Source of the DNA: Gephyromycinifex aptenodytis
GTDB taxonomy: Bacteria > Actinomycetota > Actinomycetes > Actinomycetales > Dermatophilaceae
Direction: 5' to 3'
Length of the DNA stretch: 64,000 nucleotides
NCBI RefSeq assembly: GCF_012277275.1
Contig: NZ_CP051155.1
Location: 3,348,001-3,412,000 of the forward strand
In this document: positions 45,509 to 54,654 of the stretch, one piece after another
Layout: every line of letters starts with the position of its first letter
How positions within the stretch are numbered: the first letter of the stretch is position 1
Notes under the pieces: model-generated
The model's input: only the letters and a program-made list of their open reading frames with translations
What the model was told of the DNA's origin: nothing
The model's database searches: none
Position numbers and translations under genes: made by a program

Positions 45509-46626
45509 GTCCCACTGCTCGCCCACATTCTGGTCCCTCGTCGGTGCTGCTCGCCGGGGGAGGCTCAGCCGGTCACGTCTCCCCGTTGCTTGCTCTGGCC
45601 GACTGCTTGCGCCGGCGTGACCCGAACGTGGGGATCACAGCGCTGGGGACTCAGGCGGGCCTGGAGAGCCGTCTGGTGCCTGCGCGCGGTTATGAACTGC
45701 GGACGGTACCCAAAGTGGCCTTCCCGCGCCGGGTCTCCCGCGACGCGGCGATGCTGCCCAAGCGGTTGGCCAGCGCGGTTGCCGCAGCTGATCGGGCCAT
45801 CGTCGACTGTGGCGCCCAGGTCGTCGTGGGTTTCGGCGGTTACGTGGCTACACCCGCCTACCTGGCCGCGCGCCGGCGGGGGATCCCGATCGTGGTCCAC
45901 GAGCAGAACGCTCGCCCGGGCTTGGCGAACAAGCTCGGTGCCCGGTTGACCCCCTACGTGGGTACCACCTTCCCGTCGACGCAGTTGCCGCACGGGCGAG
46001 TGGTCGGTATGCCGCTGCGGCGAGAGATCACCACCCTGGACCGGGTGGCAATGCGAGAGCAGGCTTGCGCGCACTTCGGCCTCGACCCGGCCCGCACCAC
46101 GCTGCTGGTCACCGGTGGGTCGCTGGGGGCGCAACGGCTCAACGTCGCCTTTTCCCAGGCTGCTTCCCGGCTGACTGACGCCGGCCTGCAGGTGCTGCAC
46201 CTGACCGGGCGCGGCAAGGATGTCGTGGTCGCCCAGGACGCCAAGGGCTATGTCACCCGCGAGTACGCCGACCAGATGGAGCTGGCCTACGCCGCCTGCG
46301 ACCTGGTGGTGGCCCGCTCCGGGGCCAACACGGTCTGTGAACTCACCGCTGTCGGGTTACCTGCGATCTACGTGCCGCTGCCCATCGGCAACGGTGAGCA
46401 GCGCGTCAACGCCGCCGACGTCATCAGCGCCGGGGGCGGAATCCTCGTTGAGGACTCCGAGGTCACCCCGGAATGGGCTGCCAGCACGGTGCTGGGCCTG
46501 GCCACCGACACTCCCCGACTGGAGTCGATGGCTGCGGCCGCCGCGAGCATCGGCGAGCGGGAGGCCGACGAGCGGCTGGCCGACCTCGTCACGCAGGCCT
46601 ACGCCGGCGCTCAGGGTGTTCGATGA
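45505..46626 (+). CDS. murG: UDP-GlcNAc:lipid I GlcNAc transferase
   Basis: A 373-residue peripheral membrane glycosyltransferase of the GT-B fold that makes lipid II. It has LLAGGGSAGHVSPLLALADC, VVGFGGYVATPAYLAARRRG, IVVHEQNARPGLANKLGAR, VTGGSLGAQRLNVAF and CDLVVARSGANTVCELTAVG. Start 45505 overlaps the ftsW stop by 4 bp. It acts on the inner face of the membrane just before flipping. Confidence 0.97.
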   Translation: MSPTARPHSGPSSVLLAGGGSAGHVSPLLALADCLRRRDPNVGITALGTQAGLESRLVPARGYELRTVPKVAFPRRVSRDAAMLPKRLASAVAAADRAIVDCGAQVVVGFGGYVATPAYLAARRRGIPIVVHEQNARPGLANKLGARLTPYVGTTFPSTQLPHGRVVGMPLRREITTLDRVAMREQACAHFGLDPARTTLLVTGGSLGAQRLNVAFSQAASRLTDAGLQVLHLTGRGKDVVVAQDAKGYVTREYADQMELAYAACDLVVARSGANTVCELTAVGLPAIYVPLPIGNGEQRVNAADVISAGGGILVEDSEVTPEWAASTVLGLATDTPRLESMAAAAASIGEREADERLADLVTQAYAGAQGVR

Positions 46627-48056
46627 AAGGCGCTCGTTTCGAGGTCACCGGACCGGTGATCCCGCTGCGCGACCTCGGCGCGGTGCACGTGCTGGCGATC
46701 GGCGGCGCCGGTATGTCGGCGCTGGCCCGGTTGTTCCTGGACGCCGGAGTGCAGGTCTCGGGGTCGGACGCGAACGATTCACCGCTGCTGCACGCTCTGG
46801 CCCAGCGCGGAGCCACGGTTCACGTCGGGCACGACCCGGCCTACCTGCAGGGTGCCGACACCGTCGTCGTCTCCTCAGCGATCCGAGAGGACAACCCCGA
46901 ACTGATGGCGGCGCGCGCCGCCGGTCTGCGGATCCTGCACCGCTCGCAGGCGCTGGCGAGCCTGATGCAAGCCCGCACCCGGGTCGCGGTCGCCGGCGCC
47001 AACGGCAAGACAACGACAACCTCCATGCTCACGGTGGCGCTCATCGAGGCTGGGGCTGATCCTTCTTTCGCCATCGGCGGGGAGTTGGCCGAGCTCGGGG
47101 TCAACGCGCGTCTGGGCGCGGGGGAGCCGTTCGTCGTGGAGGCGGATGAGAGCGACGGCAGCTTCCTGGCCTACCGCCCGCAGGTGGCCATTGTCACCAA
47201 TGTGCAGCCCGACCATCTCGACTTCTACGGGACCTTCGCAGCAGTGCAGGCTGCCTACGGGCAGTTTGTCGCGAGTATCCCGGCCGGTGGGCTGCTCGTG
47301 GCCTGCGCCGACGATTCGGGGTCCGCCGCGTTGGCCGAGTCCGCCCGCAGAGCGGGCACCCGCGTCGTCACCTACGGGCGCGCCGCCGGTGCCGATCTTG
47401 TGGTGGGTCCGGCCAGCTTCAGCGGATTGTCCGGTAGCGCGTCCCTGACGCGGGCCGGTGCGCCGGCTCGAGAACTGAGTGTCTCGCTGCCGGGCGAGCA
47501 CAACCTGCTCAACGGGGCTGCCGCCTTCCTCGCCGCCACCGACGGGCTCGGGTTGGACGCGGACGCGGTATTGCAGGGGATCGCCGCTTACAGCGGAACC
47601 CGACGCCGTTTCGAGCCCAAGGGGGAAGTGGCTGGGGTGCGGGTCGTGGACGACTACGCGCACAACCCGGCTAAAGTCGCCGCCGTGGTCAGCGCGGGAG
47701 GCCATGTCGCGGCCCCGGGCCGCCTCGTGGTGTGTTTCCAACCGCACCTGTACAGCCGCACCAGGGATTTTGCTGCGGAGTTCGGAGCTGCACTGCGCGG
47801 AGCCGACGTGGTCGTGGTACTGGACATCTACGGCGCCCGCGAGGACCCCGTCCCCGGGGTGAGCTCGCACCTGATCTCCCAGGCGGCTCGCGAGGCGGGC
47901 GTACCGGAGGTCCATGACGTCGTGGGTCTGGGGCAGGCCGCGACACGCCTGGCAGAGCTGGCGCGCCAGGGCGATCTGGTCCTGACGGTGGGGGCTGGGG
48001 ACGTCACCAGGGTCGGTCCGGAGCTTCTGTCGCGGTTGGCGCAGGCGCACGGATGA
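46623..48056 (+). CDS. murC: UDP-MurNAc:L-alanine ligase
   Basis: A 477-residue cytoplasmic ligase that adds L-Ala to UDP-MurNAc, the first stem-peptide step. The N-terminal domain has VHVLAIGGAGMSALARLFLD, the P-loop is VAGANGKTTTTSMLTVALIE, and EADESDGSFLAYRPQVAIVT, VDDYAHNPAKVAAV and VVCFQPHLYSRTRDF are conserved. Overlaps of 4 bp link it to murG and ftsQ. Confidence 0.97.
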   Translation: MKGARFEVTGPVIPLRDLGAVHVLAIGGAGMSALARLFLDAGVQVSGSDANDSPLLHALAQRGATVHVGHDPAYLQGADTVVVSSAIREDNPELMAARAAGLRILHRSQALASLMQARTRVAVAGANGKTTTTSMLTVALIEAGADPSFAIGGELAELGVNARLGAGEPFVVEADESDGSFLAYRPQVAIVTNVQPDHLDFYGTFAAVQAAYGQFVASIPAGGLLVACADDSGSAALAESARRAGTRVVTYGRAAGADLVVGPASFSGLSGSASLTRAGAPARELSVSLPGEHNLLNGAAAFLAATDGLGLDADAVLQGIAAYSGTRRRFEPKGEVAGVRVVDDYAHNPAKVAAVVSAGGHVAAPGRLVVCFQPHLYSRTRDFAAEFGAALRGADVVVVLDIYGAREDPVPGVSSHLISQAAREAGVPEVHDVVGLGQAATRLAELARQGDLVLTVGAGDVTRVGPELLSRLAQAHG

Positions 48057-48973
48057 CGGCTTCTCGCTTTCGGGCCCGCACCGGTTCCGGGCGGGTCACC
48101 TCCGGGGCCGCCGGGGTACGTCGGCGGGTGCCGTGGCGCCAGTTGCTCGCAGTTCTTCTCATCGCGGGTGCTGTCGCGGCCGCGTTTTTCGGGCTGTTCT
48201 GGTACGCGCCGTTTTTGCGCATCGCCGATGTCGCGATCGAAGGCGCCCGCCCGCAACAGCAGCCGGGAATCCAACGCGCCGCCGACATAACCTTGGGTGA
48301 ACCTCTAGTTGAGGTAGACACTAAAGCCGTCGCTGCCCGGGTGATGGCGACGAAGCTTTTCTCCGAGGTGCAGGTGCAGCGGAGTTGGCCGGACACCGTC
48401 ACCATCACCGCGACGCCCCGCGAGCCGGTTCTTGCGCTGCAGGCAGAGGCCGGTCAAGTCTGGCTCGTCGACGACAGCGGAGTCGCCTACGAAGAGGTGA
48501 CCCATGCCCCGGACGATCTGCCCTTGGCCACCAGCGATCAGGGCCTGAACGAAACGGCCTCGGCGGCGCTGGCGCGAGTCGCCAGCAGCCTGCGCACCGA
48601 CCTGCGAGCGGCGACCCGTGACCTGCACATCGATGCCGAAAGTCGGGTGTCGTTGCAGGTCAAGGAAACCGAGGTGTTCTGGGGGGAGTCTGAGGACAGT
48701 CGCCTCAAAGCGGCTGTGGTCACCCGCCTGTTGGATACCGCCGGTGTGGGTTACATCGACGTCAGTGCTCCGATGGCGCCGGTGACGGCAGAGCATCGCC
48801 CGCAACGCGGCGAGCGCCCACCGGAGTCGGCCGGGTCAGCCGCCTCTGCGGGCCCCAGCGATGCCTCGACCGAAGTTCCGAGGAGCTCGCAGGGGGCCAC
48901 GCCGGAGAGTCCGGAGCAGCCGACGCCCTCCACTGAGCCCCGGTCTGCATCTGCCACATCAATCCCCGGCTAG
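48053..48973 (+). CDS. ftsQ: FtsQ/DivIB cell division protein
   Basis: A 306-residue bitopic protein: about 30 cytoplasmic residues, a membrane helix (QLLAVLLIAGAVAAAFFGLF), a POTRA domain (FLRIADVAIEGARPQQQPGI, ITLGEPLVEVDTKAVAARVM) and a beta domain (SWPDTVTITATPREPVLALQ). The last 55 residues are a Pro/Ser/Glu-rich extension, absent from short FtsQ proteins. It bridges the FtsL/FtsB complex to FtsW-FtsI. Confidence 0.95.
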   Translation: MTASRFRARTGSGRVTSGAAGVRRRVPWRQLLAVLLIAGAVAAAFFGLFWYAPFLRIADVAIEGARPQQQPGIQRAADITLGEPLVEVDTKAVAARVMATKLFSEVQVQRSWPDTVTITATPREPVLALQAEAGQVWLVDDSGVAYEEVTHAPDDLPLATSDQGLNETASAALARVASSLRTDLRAATRDLHIDAESRVSLQVKETEVFWGESEDSRLKAAVVTRLLDTAGVGYIDVSAPMAPVTAEHRPQRGERPPESAGSAASAGPSDASTEVPRSSQGATPESPEQPTPSTEPRSASATSIPG

Positions 48974-48991
48974 ACGTCAATGAGACGTCAA
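48972..48991 (+). repeat. Direct repeats between ftsQ and ftsZ
   Basis: AGACGTCAA occurs twice, 11 bp apart (48972-48980 and 48983-48991), immediately at the ftsQ stop. Each copy contains the GACGTC palindrome. They lie about 135 bp before the ftsZ start and could serve a regulator of ftsZ transcription. Confidence 0.5.
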
Positions 48992-49125
48992 GGGTTTGAA
49001 AAGTCCTGTGTCGGTGGCAAGGTGTGACCTTGACCGTCCATTACGATGGACCAGAAACCCGGGGTGCGTGCTCGGCTCCGGTAGATCACGCGACCGAAAG
49101 AACGTCTTCAGGAGAGGCCCCCGTC

Positions 49126-50508
49126 GTGGCAGCACCACAGAACTACCTGGCCGTAATCAAGGTCGTCGGCATCGGCGGGGGCGGTGTCAACGCCATCAAC
49201 CGGATGATCGAGGTCGGCCTCAAGGGCGTCGAGTTCATCGCGATCAACACCGATGCGCAGGCGCTCCTCATGAGCGACGCCGACCTCAAGCTCGACGTCG
49301 GTCGTGAACTGACCCGTGGTCTCGGCGCCGGCGCCGACCCCGAGGTCGGCAAGAAGGCCGCCGAGGATCACGCAGAGGAGATCGAGGAAGCGCTCAAGGG
49401 CGCCGACATGGTCTTCGTGACTGCGGGTGAAGGTGGCGGCACCGGCACCGGTGGCGCGCCTGTGGTGGCCCGGATCGCCAAGTCCATCGGCGCCTTGACC
49501 ATCGGTGTCGTCACCCGTCCCTTCACCTTCGAGGGTCGTCGCCGCGCCAACCAGGCCGAGTCCGGCATCGGGGCGTTGCGCGAAGAGGTCGACACCCTCA
49601 TCGTCATCCCCAACGACCGACTGCTCTCGATCAGCGACCGCGCAGTCAGCATGCTTGACGCCTTCCGCAGCGCCGACCAGGTGCTGCTTTCAGGTGTGCA
49701 GGGCATCACCGACCTGATCACCACACCCGGCCTGATCAACCTGGACTTCGCAGATGTGAAGTCCGTGATGCAGGGCGCCGGTTCGGCCCTGATGGGTATC
49801 GGCTCGGCGCGCGGGGAAGACCGCGCGGTGCAGGCTGCGGAGTTGGCGATAAGTTCGCCGCTGCTGGAAGCCAGCATCGACGGCGCTCACGGGGTGCTGC
49901 TGTCCATCCAGGGTGGCTCCGATCTTGGTCTGTTCGAAATCAACGAGGCAGCCCGCCTGGTTCAGGAAGCTGCGCACCCGGAGGCGAACATCATCTTCGG
50001 TGCGGTCATCGACGACGCGCTCGGCGACGAGGTGCGGGTCACCGTCATCGCGGCCGGGTTCGACGGTGGCAGCCCGCAGCGCCGCAGTGACGACCGCGCC
50101 CTTGGTGGAGTTTCCAGCGCCCAGGCCCAGCAGCAGCAACAGCAGCGTCAGAACCCCGGTCAGCAGATGCCGCCGGCCCAACAGATGCCGGCCCAGCAGA
50201 TGCCCCCGCAGCAGATGCCAGCCCAGCAGATGCCGCCGCGTCAGGAGCCCTCGTACTCCCAGCCGGTGACTCCGCGCCAGGGGCAGGTGCCGCGTCAGCA
50301 GCCTCCGACCCAGCCCGCGGGGATGCCCCCGGGGCACGAGCCGATGCCGCAGCGTCAAGCCCAGCAGCAGCAACAGCAACGTCAGCAGGCGCCGAACAAC
50401 GGTCCTGCTCAGCCGCCGCACCAGCAGGGCGCACCTGCCAGTCGTCCGCCGCGCGCGGTGACCTTCGACGACGGCGACGACCTCGACGTACCCGACTTCC
50501 TGAAGTAA
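49126..50508 (+). CDS. ftsZ: FtsZ, tubulin-like division GTPase
   Basis: A 460-residue GTPase that forms the Z ring. The GTPase domain has [17 protein letters not shown] and the tubulin signature [13 protein letters not shown], and [19 protein letters not shown] is conserved. From about residue 320 a long linker follows, built of Gln/Pro/Met repeats; the C-terminal peptide [13 protein letters not shown] is the SepF/FtsW docking tail. The GTG at 49126 matches the conserved start ([16 protein letters not shown]) and has GGAG about 12 nt upstream; a longer frame from 49024 is unlikely. No ftsA is present; SepF (52120) probably anchors the ring. Confidence 0.97.
   Translation: MAAPQNYLAVIKVVGIGGGGVNAINRMIEVGLKGVEFIAINTDAQALLMSDADLKLDVGRELTRGLGAGADPEVGKKAAEDHAEEIEEALKGADMVFVTAGEGGGTGTGGAPVVARIAKSIGALTIGVVTRPFTFEGRRRANQAESGIGALREEVDTLIVIPNDRLLSISDRAVSMLDAFRSADQVLLSGVQGITDLITTPGLINLDFADVKSVMQGAGSALMGIGSARGEDRAVQAAELAISSPLLEASIDGAHGVLLSIQGGSDLGLFEINEAARLVQEAAHPEANIIFGAVIDDALGDEVRVTVIAAGFDGGSPQRRSDDRALGGVSSAQAQQQQQQRQNPGQQMPPAQQMPAQQMPPQQMPAQQMPPRQEPSYSQPVTPRQGQVPRQQPPTQPAGMPPGHEPMPQRQAQQQQQQRQQAPNNGPAQPPHQQGAPASRPPRAVTFDDGDDLDVPDFLK
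50164..50244 (+). repeat. Five tandem CAGATGCC units inside ftsZ
   Basis: Units of 15 or 18 nt, each beginning CAGATGCC, encode QMPxxQ-type repeats in the FtsZ linker. They preserve the frame, as expected for expansion in a disordered region. Confidence 0.85.
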
Positions 50509-50577
50509 GTCGTGTACGCATGGCGTGAGCAGAGTGGCGGGCCCGCAGGGGCCCGCCCCCTGTCGCAGCCTGACGTG

Positions 50578-51300
50578 ATGCCCCGGTCCCTGGTGGACTG
50601 GGGTTTCACGCGTGCCACCCCCACCCCGGCCGGGGTGAGCGGCAGCCGCGGCGACTACCTGGGGTTCAATCTGGCCAGTCACGTCGGGGACGACCCGGTG
50701 GCGGTGCAGAGCAACCGCCGCGCTTTGGCCGCGCAACTCGGGGTGGCAACGCGCGAACTCATCTTCATGAACCAGGTGCACGGCAGCCAGGTGGTGGTGG
50801 CCGACGGCCCTTGGTCGGGGGATCCCCCCGAGGCTGACGCCGTCCTCACCACCACCCCGGGGTTGGCACTGGCGGTGCTGGTGGCCGACTGCACCCCGGT
50901 GCTGCTCGTCGACGAAGAAGCCGGCGTCGCCGGGGCGGTGCACGCCGGTCGACCCGGACTGCTGGCAGGGGTGGTACCCGCGGCGGTGCACGCCGCGCGA
51001 GATCTCGGGGCGCGCAGGTTGCGTGCGGCAGTCGGCCCCTCGGTGTGCGGACGCTGCTACGAAGTGCCGGCGGCGATGCGCGAGGAAGTCGCTGCCGACA
51101 ACCCACTCTCGGCGACCGTGTCCTGGACCGGGACGCCCGCCCTCGACGTTGCCGCTGGTGTCGTCGCCCAACTCAGGCAACTTGATGTAGCGCTCACCTG
51201 GGTTCCCGGCTGTACCCGAGAATCACCACGGTTCTATTCCTATCGCCGTCAACCCCGCACCGGCCGTTTCGCCGGCGTCGTGCGAATGTGGACACCGTGA
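50578..51300 (+). CDS. pgeF: Multicopper polyphenol oxidase-like protein (PgeF/YfiH)
   Basis: A 240-residue protein of the YfiH/DUF152 family. Members hydrolyse a mis-incorporated peptide-bond precursor (PgeF activity) or act as purine nucleoside phosphorylases. Metal-site residues are the His in NQVHGSQVVV, the Cys in VADCTPVLL and the His in AVHAGRPGLLAG. The ATG at 50578 is close to the family start, but GTG at 50512 in the same frame is also possible because neither has a clear ribosome site. It overlaps yggS by 4 bp (GTGA). The position after ftsZ is conserved in actinobacteria. Confidence 0.88.
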   Translation: MPRSLVDWGFTRATPTPAGVSGSRGDYLGFNLASHVGDDPVAVQSNRRALAAQLGVATRELIFMNQVHGSQVVVADGPWSGDPPEADAVLTTTPGLALAVLVADCTPVLLVDEEAGVAGAVHAGRPGLLAGVVPAAVHAARDLGARRLRAAVGPSVCGRCYEVPAAMREEVAADNPLSATVSWTGTPALDVAAGVVAQLRQLDVALTWVPGCTRESPRFYSYRRQPRTGRFAGVVRMWTP

Positions 51301-52016
51301 CCGACCACGAGCCCCGCCTATCCGAGCTGGCCGTATCGCTGCGCCGCGTCCAGGAGCGCATCGCGGCCGCCTGCACCGACTCTCAGCGTGACCCGAGCCA
51401 GGTGAAACTGGTCGTGGTCACCAAATTCTTTCCCGCCAGTGACGTTCTGCACCTGGCCCAGTTGGGTGTCGATGAGGTGGGGGAGAACCGCGACCAGGAA
51501 GCCGGCCCGAAGGCGGCGCAGGTGCGCGCAGCGCTGCCCAAGGGGCCGCGTTGGCATTTCATCGGTCAGTTGCAGACCAACAAGGCGGCCTCGGTCGCTT
51601 CCTATGCCGATGTCGTGCAGTCCGTGGACCGGGTGCGCCTGGTCAACGCCCTGGAGAAGGGGGCAGCCAAGGCCGGACGCGAGTTGGAAGTGCTCCTGCA
51701 GGTCGACCTGGGGCAGGGCGCGGATCAGGGCCGGGGCGGCGCGTTGCCGCAAGAGATTCCGCAGCTTGGCGCCGCGGTGGCCGACTGCGAGTATCTCAAG
51801 CTGGCGGGGCTGATGGCGGTGGCTCCGCTCGGCGCGCCCGCCCGACCGGCCTTCGAGCGGTTGGCGGCGCTGGCGCACACGCTGCAGGCGGAGCACCCCG
51901 ACGCGCGGGTGATCTCGGCCGGGATGAGCGGCGATCTCGAGGATGCCATTGCCTGTGGGGCCACCCACCTGCGTGTCGGAACGGCAATCCTGGGCGCTCG
52001 TCCTCCTCTTCGATAG
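51297..52016 (+). CDS. yggS: PLP homeostasis protein (YggS/PLPBP)
   Basis: A 239-residue PLP-binding TIM-barrel protein involved in vitamin B6 and amino-acid balance. The PLP lysine is Lys43 in KLVVVTKFFPASDV. Conserved motifs are VGENRDQEAGPKA, WHFIGQLQTNKA, VDLGQGADQGRGG and SAGMSGDLEDAIACGATHLR. The GTG overlaps the pgeF stop by 4 bp. It is encoded just before sepF, as in other actinobacteria. Confidence 0.95.
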   Translation: MTDHEPRLSELAVSLRRVQERIAAACTDSQRDPSQVKLVVVTKFFPASDVLHLAQLGVDEVGENRDQEAGPKAAQVRAALPKGPRWHFIGQLQTNKAASVASYADVVQSVDRVRLVNALEKGAAKAGRELEVLLQVDLGQGADQGRGGALPQEIPQLGAAVADCEYLKLAGLMAVAPLGAPARPAFERLAALAHTLQAEHPDARVISAGMSGDLEDAIACGATHLRVGTAILGARPPLR

Positions 52017-52056
52017 CGTTAGCTCACGGCCCGCGTCGGTCTCCTGTGCCATGGCG

Positions 52057-52062
52057 TAGGCT
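52057..52062 (+). promoter_or_regulatory. Possible sepF -10 box
   Basis: TAGGCT lies 57 nt before the sepF ATG. An AAGGAG ribosome site is present, so this would be a led transcript. Confidence 0.35.
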
Positions 52063-52119
52063 CCCGAGAACGTTTACGCGCGCGGTCGACATCCGCACGA
52101 ACAGCAAGGAGCACACACG

Positions 52120-52707
52120 ATGGCTGGAGCACTTCGCAAGGCCTGGGTGTACCTCGGGCTGGCCGATGAGGACGAGCGCGATGTTCTGTACGACGAGGAC
52201 ACGCGCGGTGAGGAGTTCCCGCCCGCTCGCGCTACCCGCGAGGTGGAGGAGGACCCCCGCGAGCATGAGCGTGAGCCGCTGGCCCCGCGCCAGGAGCGCC
52301 CCCGCGGCTCTCACGTGGCGTTGGCTCCGGTGGAGGACGAAGAACCGCGCCGCGCAGAAGTCACCCCCATCCGACGCAGCACCCCGGTCGCAGAGGTTGT
52401 CAAAGACGTGGAGGTCACCGGCGTGCACCGCATCACCACCATTCACCCGCGCACCTACAACGAAGCCAAGAACATCGGCGAGAGCTTCCGCCAGGGCACC
52501 CCGGTCATCATGAACCTGACTGACCTGGACGACGCCGACGCCAAGCGACTGGTCGACTTCGCTGCGGGGCTCGTCTTCGGTCTGCAGGGCTCGATCGAGC
52601 GGGTCACGAACAAGGTGTTCCTGCTCTCCCCGGCCAACCTGGAGGTCACCTCCACGGACGGGTCCGGCAGCGCTAAGGCCACGCGCGGCCTGTTCAACCA
52701 GAGCTGA
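52120..52707 (+). CDS. sepF: SepF, FtsZ membrane anchor
   Basis: A 195-residue protein. The N-terminal amphipathic helix ([18 protein letters not shown]) binds membrane; a 70-residue acidic disordered linker follows; and the C-terminal domain (residues 100-180) has [20 protein letters not shown] and [17 protein letters not shown], which forms rings and binds the FtsZ tail. In bacteria without FtsA it is the main FtsZ anchor. AAGGAG lies before the ATG. Confidence 0.96.
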   Translation: MAGALRKAWVYLGLADEDERDVLYDEDTRGEEFPPARATREVEEDPREHEREPLAPRQERPRGSHVALAPVEDEEPRRAEVTPIRRSTPVAEVVKDVEVTGVHRITTIHPRTYNEAKNIGESFRQGTPVIMNLTDLDDADAKRLVDFAAGLVFGLQGSIERVTNKVFLLSPANLEVTSTDGSGSAKATRGLFNQS

Positions 52708-52733
52708 TGCAGGCGGCACCCAGCCGCGTAACG

Positions 52734-52739
52734 GATACT
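52734..52739 (+). promoter_or_regulatory. Possible -10 box for leaderless yggT transcript
   Basis: GATACT is 7 nt before the yggT ATG, without a ribosome site. It matches the -10 consensus less well than the other boxes. Confidence 0.35.
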
Positions 52740-52746
52740 GGCTGAC

Positions 52747-53046
52747 ATGGCGCTCGTCGTTTCACTCATTCTGTTCCTCATCCAGATCTACATGTTCGTC
52801 CTGATCGCTCGGCTGGTGGTCGACTGGATCCAGGTCTTCGCCCGAGAGTGGCGTCCCCGTGGTCTTCTGCTGGTCATCATCGAGGGCATCTACTCCCTGA
52901 CGGATCCGCCGCTGAAGGCGCTGCGTCGGGTCATCCCACCGGTCCGACTGGGATCGGTGATGCTGGACCTGGGGTTCATCGTGCTGTGGTTCGGCTTGTA
53001 CGCTCTTTCTGCCGCAGTTACCTACATCGGAATGCAATTCATTTAA
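52747..53046 (+). CDS. YggT family membrane protein
   Basis: A 99-residue protein with two membrane helices (VSLILFLIQIYMFVLIARLV and LDLGFIVLWFGLYALSAAVT) around a short loop with the family pattern SLTDPPLKALRRVIPPVRLG. Its function is unresolved; osmotic or division-linked roles have been suggested. It lies between sepF and divIVA, its usual place. Confidence 0.93.
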   Translation: MALVVSLILFLIQIYMFVLIARLVVDWIQVFAREWRPRGLLLVIIEGIYSLTDPPLKALRRVIPPVRLGSVMLDLGFIVLWFGLYALSAAVTYIGMQFI

Positions 53047-53225
53047 GGCTTTTGCTGTGCATTGTTTGACGGACGTCCGGTCTTAAGTAAAGACGATCGA
53101 CCGACTCGACTGCCTTTCTTGCGAGACTACGTGCCCGGTAAGTCATGTAGCTGACCAGGGGTGAGTACCTTACGCGGATTCCGTTACCCTGGAAGCGGAT
53201 ACATCGGTGCAATCAAGGGGTTTCC

Positions 53226-54413
53226 ATGCCGCTCACACCCGAAGACGTGCTGAACAAGCACTTCACCGCGACGCAGTTTCGACGCGGATACGACGAGCAG
53301 GAAGTCGACGACTTCCTGGACGAAGTCGTCGTCGAATTGCGGCGCCTCAGCACTGAGAACGCGCAACTGCGCCAGGGCGCACCCGGGGCGCCGCAGATCG
53401 ACTCTGCCGCCTTTGCCCAGGCAGAGAAAGTCGCCCAGGAGCGCATCGCGCGGGTGCAGGCCGAAGCCGATGAAGCGGAGAAGGCCGCAGCGGCCCGAGT
53501 GGCGGCAGCCCAGGAACGGGCCGAACTGGCAGAGCAACAGGCACAGGAGCGGGCCGCGACCGCAGCACTGGCCGCGCCGGCGACCCAGGCCGACCAGGGC
53601 TCAGCCGCGGCGCCGATGACCGCTTCGACCTCGGGTGCCGGGGTTGCCGACGCCGCCGGCGTCATCGCCCTGGCCCAGAAGGTGCACGACGAGTACGTCG
53701 AGCAGGGTCGCCAGGAGCACGATCGCCTCGTCACCGAAGGCACCGCCCGTCGGGACACCTTGTTCGAAGAGGCCCAGTCCACGCACGACCGGCTGCTCGG
53801 TGAAGCCCAGGCGCGTCACGACGAACTCATCGAGACCGCGCAGAGCCGCCACGACGAGCTCGTCCAGACGGCGCAGAGCCGCCACGACGAACTGGTCGAG
53901 ACGGGGCGCAGCGAGAATGAGCGCTTGATCGCCGAAGCCAAGCAGGAGCACGAGCGGCTGCTGAGCAGCGCTCAGGAGCAGCACGACGAACTGGTGCGCT
54001 CCGGCCGCGCGGAGAATGAACGTCTGCTGCTGGAGGCGCGCAGCACCTCCAGCACCATGGTGGAAGAGGCTCGCAACCGCCGCGACACGATGCTGACGGA
54101 GCTGGAGAACTCCCGCAGCGCCTACGCCGCCAAGATCAGCGAACTACGCAGCTTCGAAGAGCAGTACCGCTCCCGGCTCACAGACTTCATCGAGGGGCAT
54201 CTGCGCGGGCTGGAGCGTGCGTCATCGCCGATGCCCGGTGAGATGCCTGACTCTGAGCTGAGCGATACCCGCCTGGAACTATCCGGCCGGCCGCAGCAGG
54301 CCATCGAGGCCGAGGAGGCGGCTCACGCTGAACACCCGGTCGAGGAGGAGGCAGAGCGGGCTGAGGCGGCCAGCATCCCCGAAGCCGACCTCACCTCGGT
54401 CCACCAGGGCTGA
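53226..54413 (+). CDS. divIVA: DivIVA/Wag31 polar growth protein with long coiled coil
   Basis: A 395-residue coiled-coil protein that marks curved membrane at poles and septa and directs cell-wall synthesis. The N-terminal DivIVA domain reads MPLTPEDVLNKHFTATQFRR, then GYDEQEVDDFLDEVVVELRR. Residues 80-120 are an Ala/Glu coiled coil. Residues 154-296 consist of 13 consecutive 11-residue repeats (HDELIETAQSR, HDELVQTAQSR and so on), followed by another coil and an acidic tail. It is much longer than mycobacterial Wag31 (about 260 residues), mainly because of these repeats. Confidence 0.95.
   Translation: MPLTPEDVLNKHFTATQFRRGYDEQEVDDFLDEVVVELRRLSTENAQLRQGAPGAPQIDSAAFAQAEKVAQERIARVQAEADEAEKAAAARVAAAQERAELAEQQAQERAATAALAAPATQADQGSAAAPMTASTSGAGVADAAGVIALAQKVHDEYVEQGRQEHDRLVTEGTARRDTLFEEAQSTHDRLLGEAQARHDELIETAQSRHDELVQTAQSRHDELVETGRSENERLIAEAKQEHERLLSSAQEQHDELVRSGRAENERLLLEARSTSSTMVEEARNRRDTMLTELENSRSAYAAKISELRSFEEQYRSRLTDFIEGHLRGLERASSPMPGEMPDSELSDTRLELSGRPQQAIEAEEAAHAEHPVEEEAERAEAASIPEADLTSVHQG
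53685..54113 (+). repeat. Thirteen 33-bp repeats in divIVA
   Basis: Thirteen uninterrupted 33-nt units encode hendecads, most starting (H/N)(D/E)xL. Adjacent units near 53817-53900 are almost identical in DNA, showing recent duplication. Confidence 0.85.
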
Positions 54414-54590
54414 GCTACTCCTGAGGCGTGCGTTCAGCCCCGCCTGCTCGGTGCCGGACCCCCGGCGCAGATCAGGTGGGGCTGAAATGTTTCCTGGCTG
54501 CTGGGCTACCTCTATCCTGTGCGCACGGCCAAGCTGGGTACGTGCGCCGACCGCTGGGTGGCAGACGTTCTGGCACGATCGTTTCCTCAA

Positions 54591-54624
54591 CGGCCAGAGG
54601 TCGATTGCAATTGACCTCTGGCCG
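54591..54624. repeat. 34-bp near-perfect palindrome upstream of the TraR-type gene
   Basis: Arms CGGCCAGAGGTC and GACCTCTGGCCG (12 bp, perfect) flank GATTGCAATT, itself nearly symmetric. It ends 30 nt before the ATG at 54655. It could form a strong hairpin in the leader or serve as an operator. No U-tract follows. Confidence 0.6.
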
Positions 54625-54654
54625 CACAGTTCACCCGTACGGATCGGACAAGCC

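Noticed and set aside
54433-54486. Inverted repeat TTCAGCCCC / GGGGCTGAA after divIVA as a terminator
   Set aside because: The loop is 36 nt and only a weak T-rich stretch follows; it is too uncertain to list.
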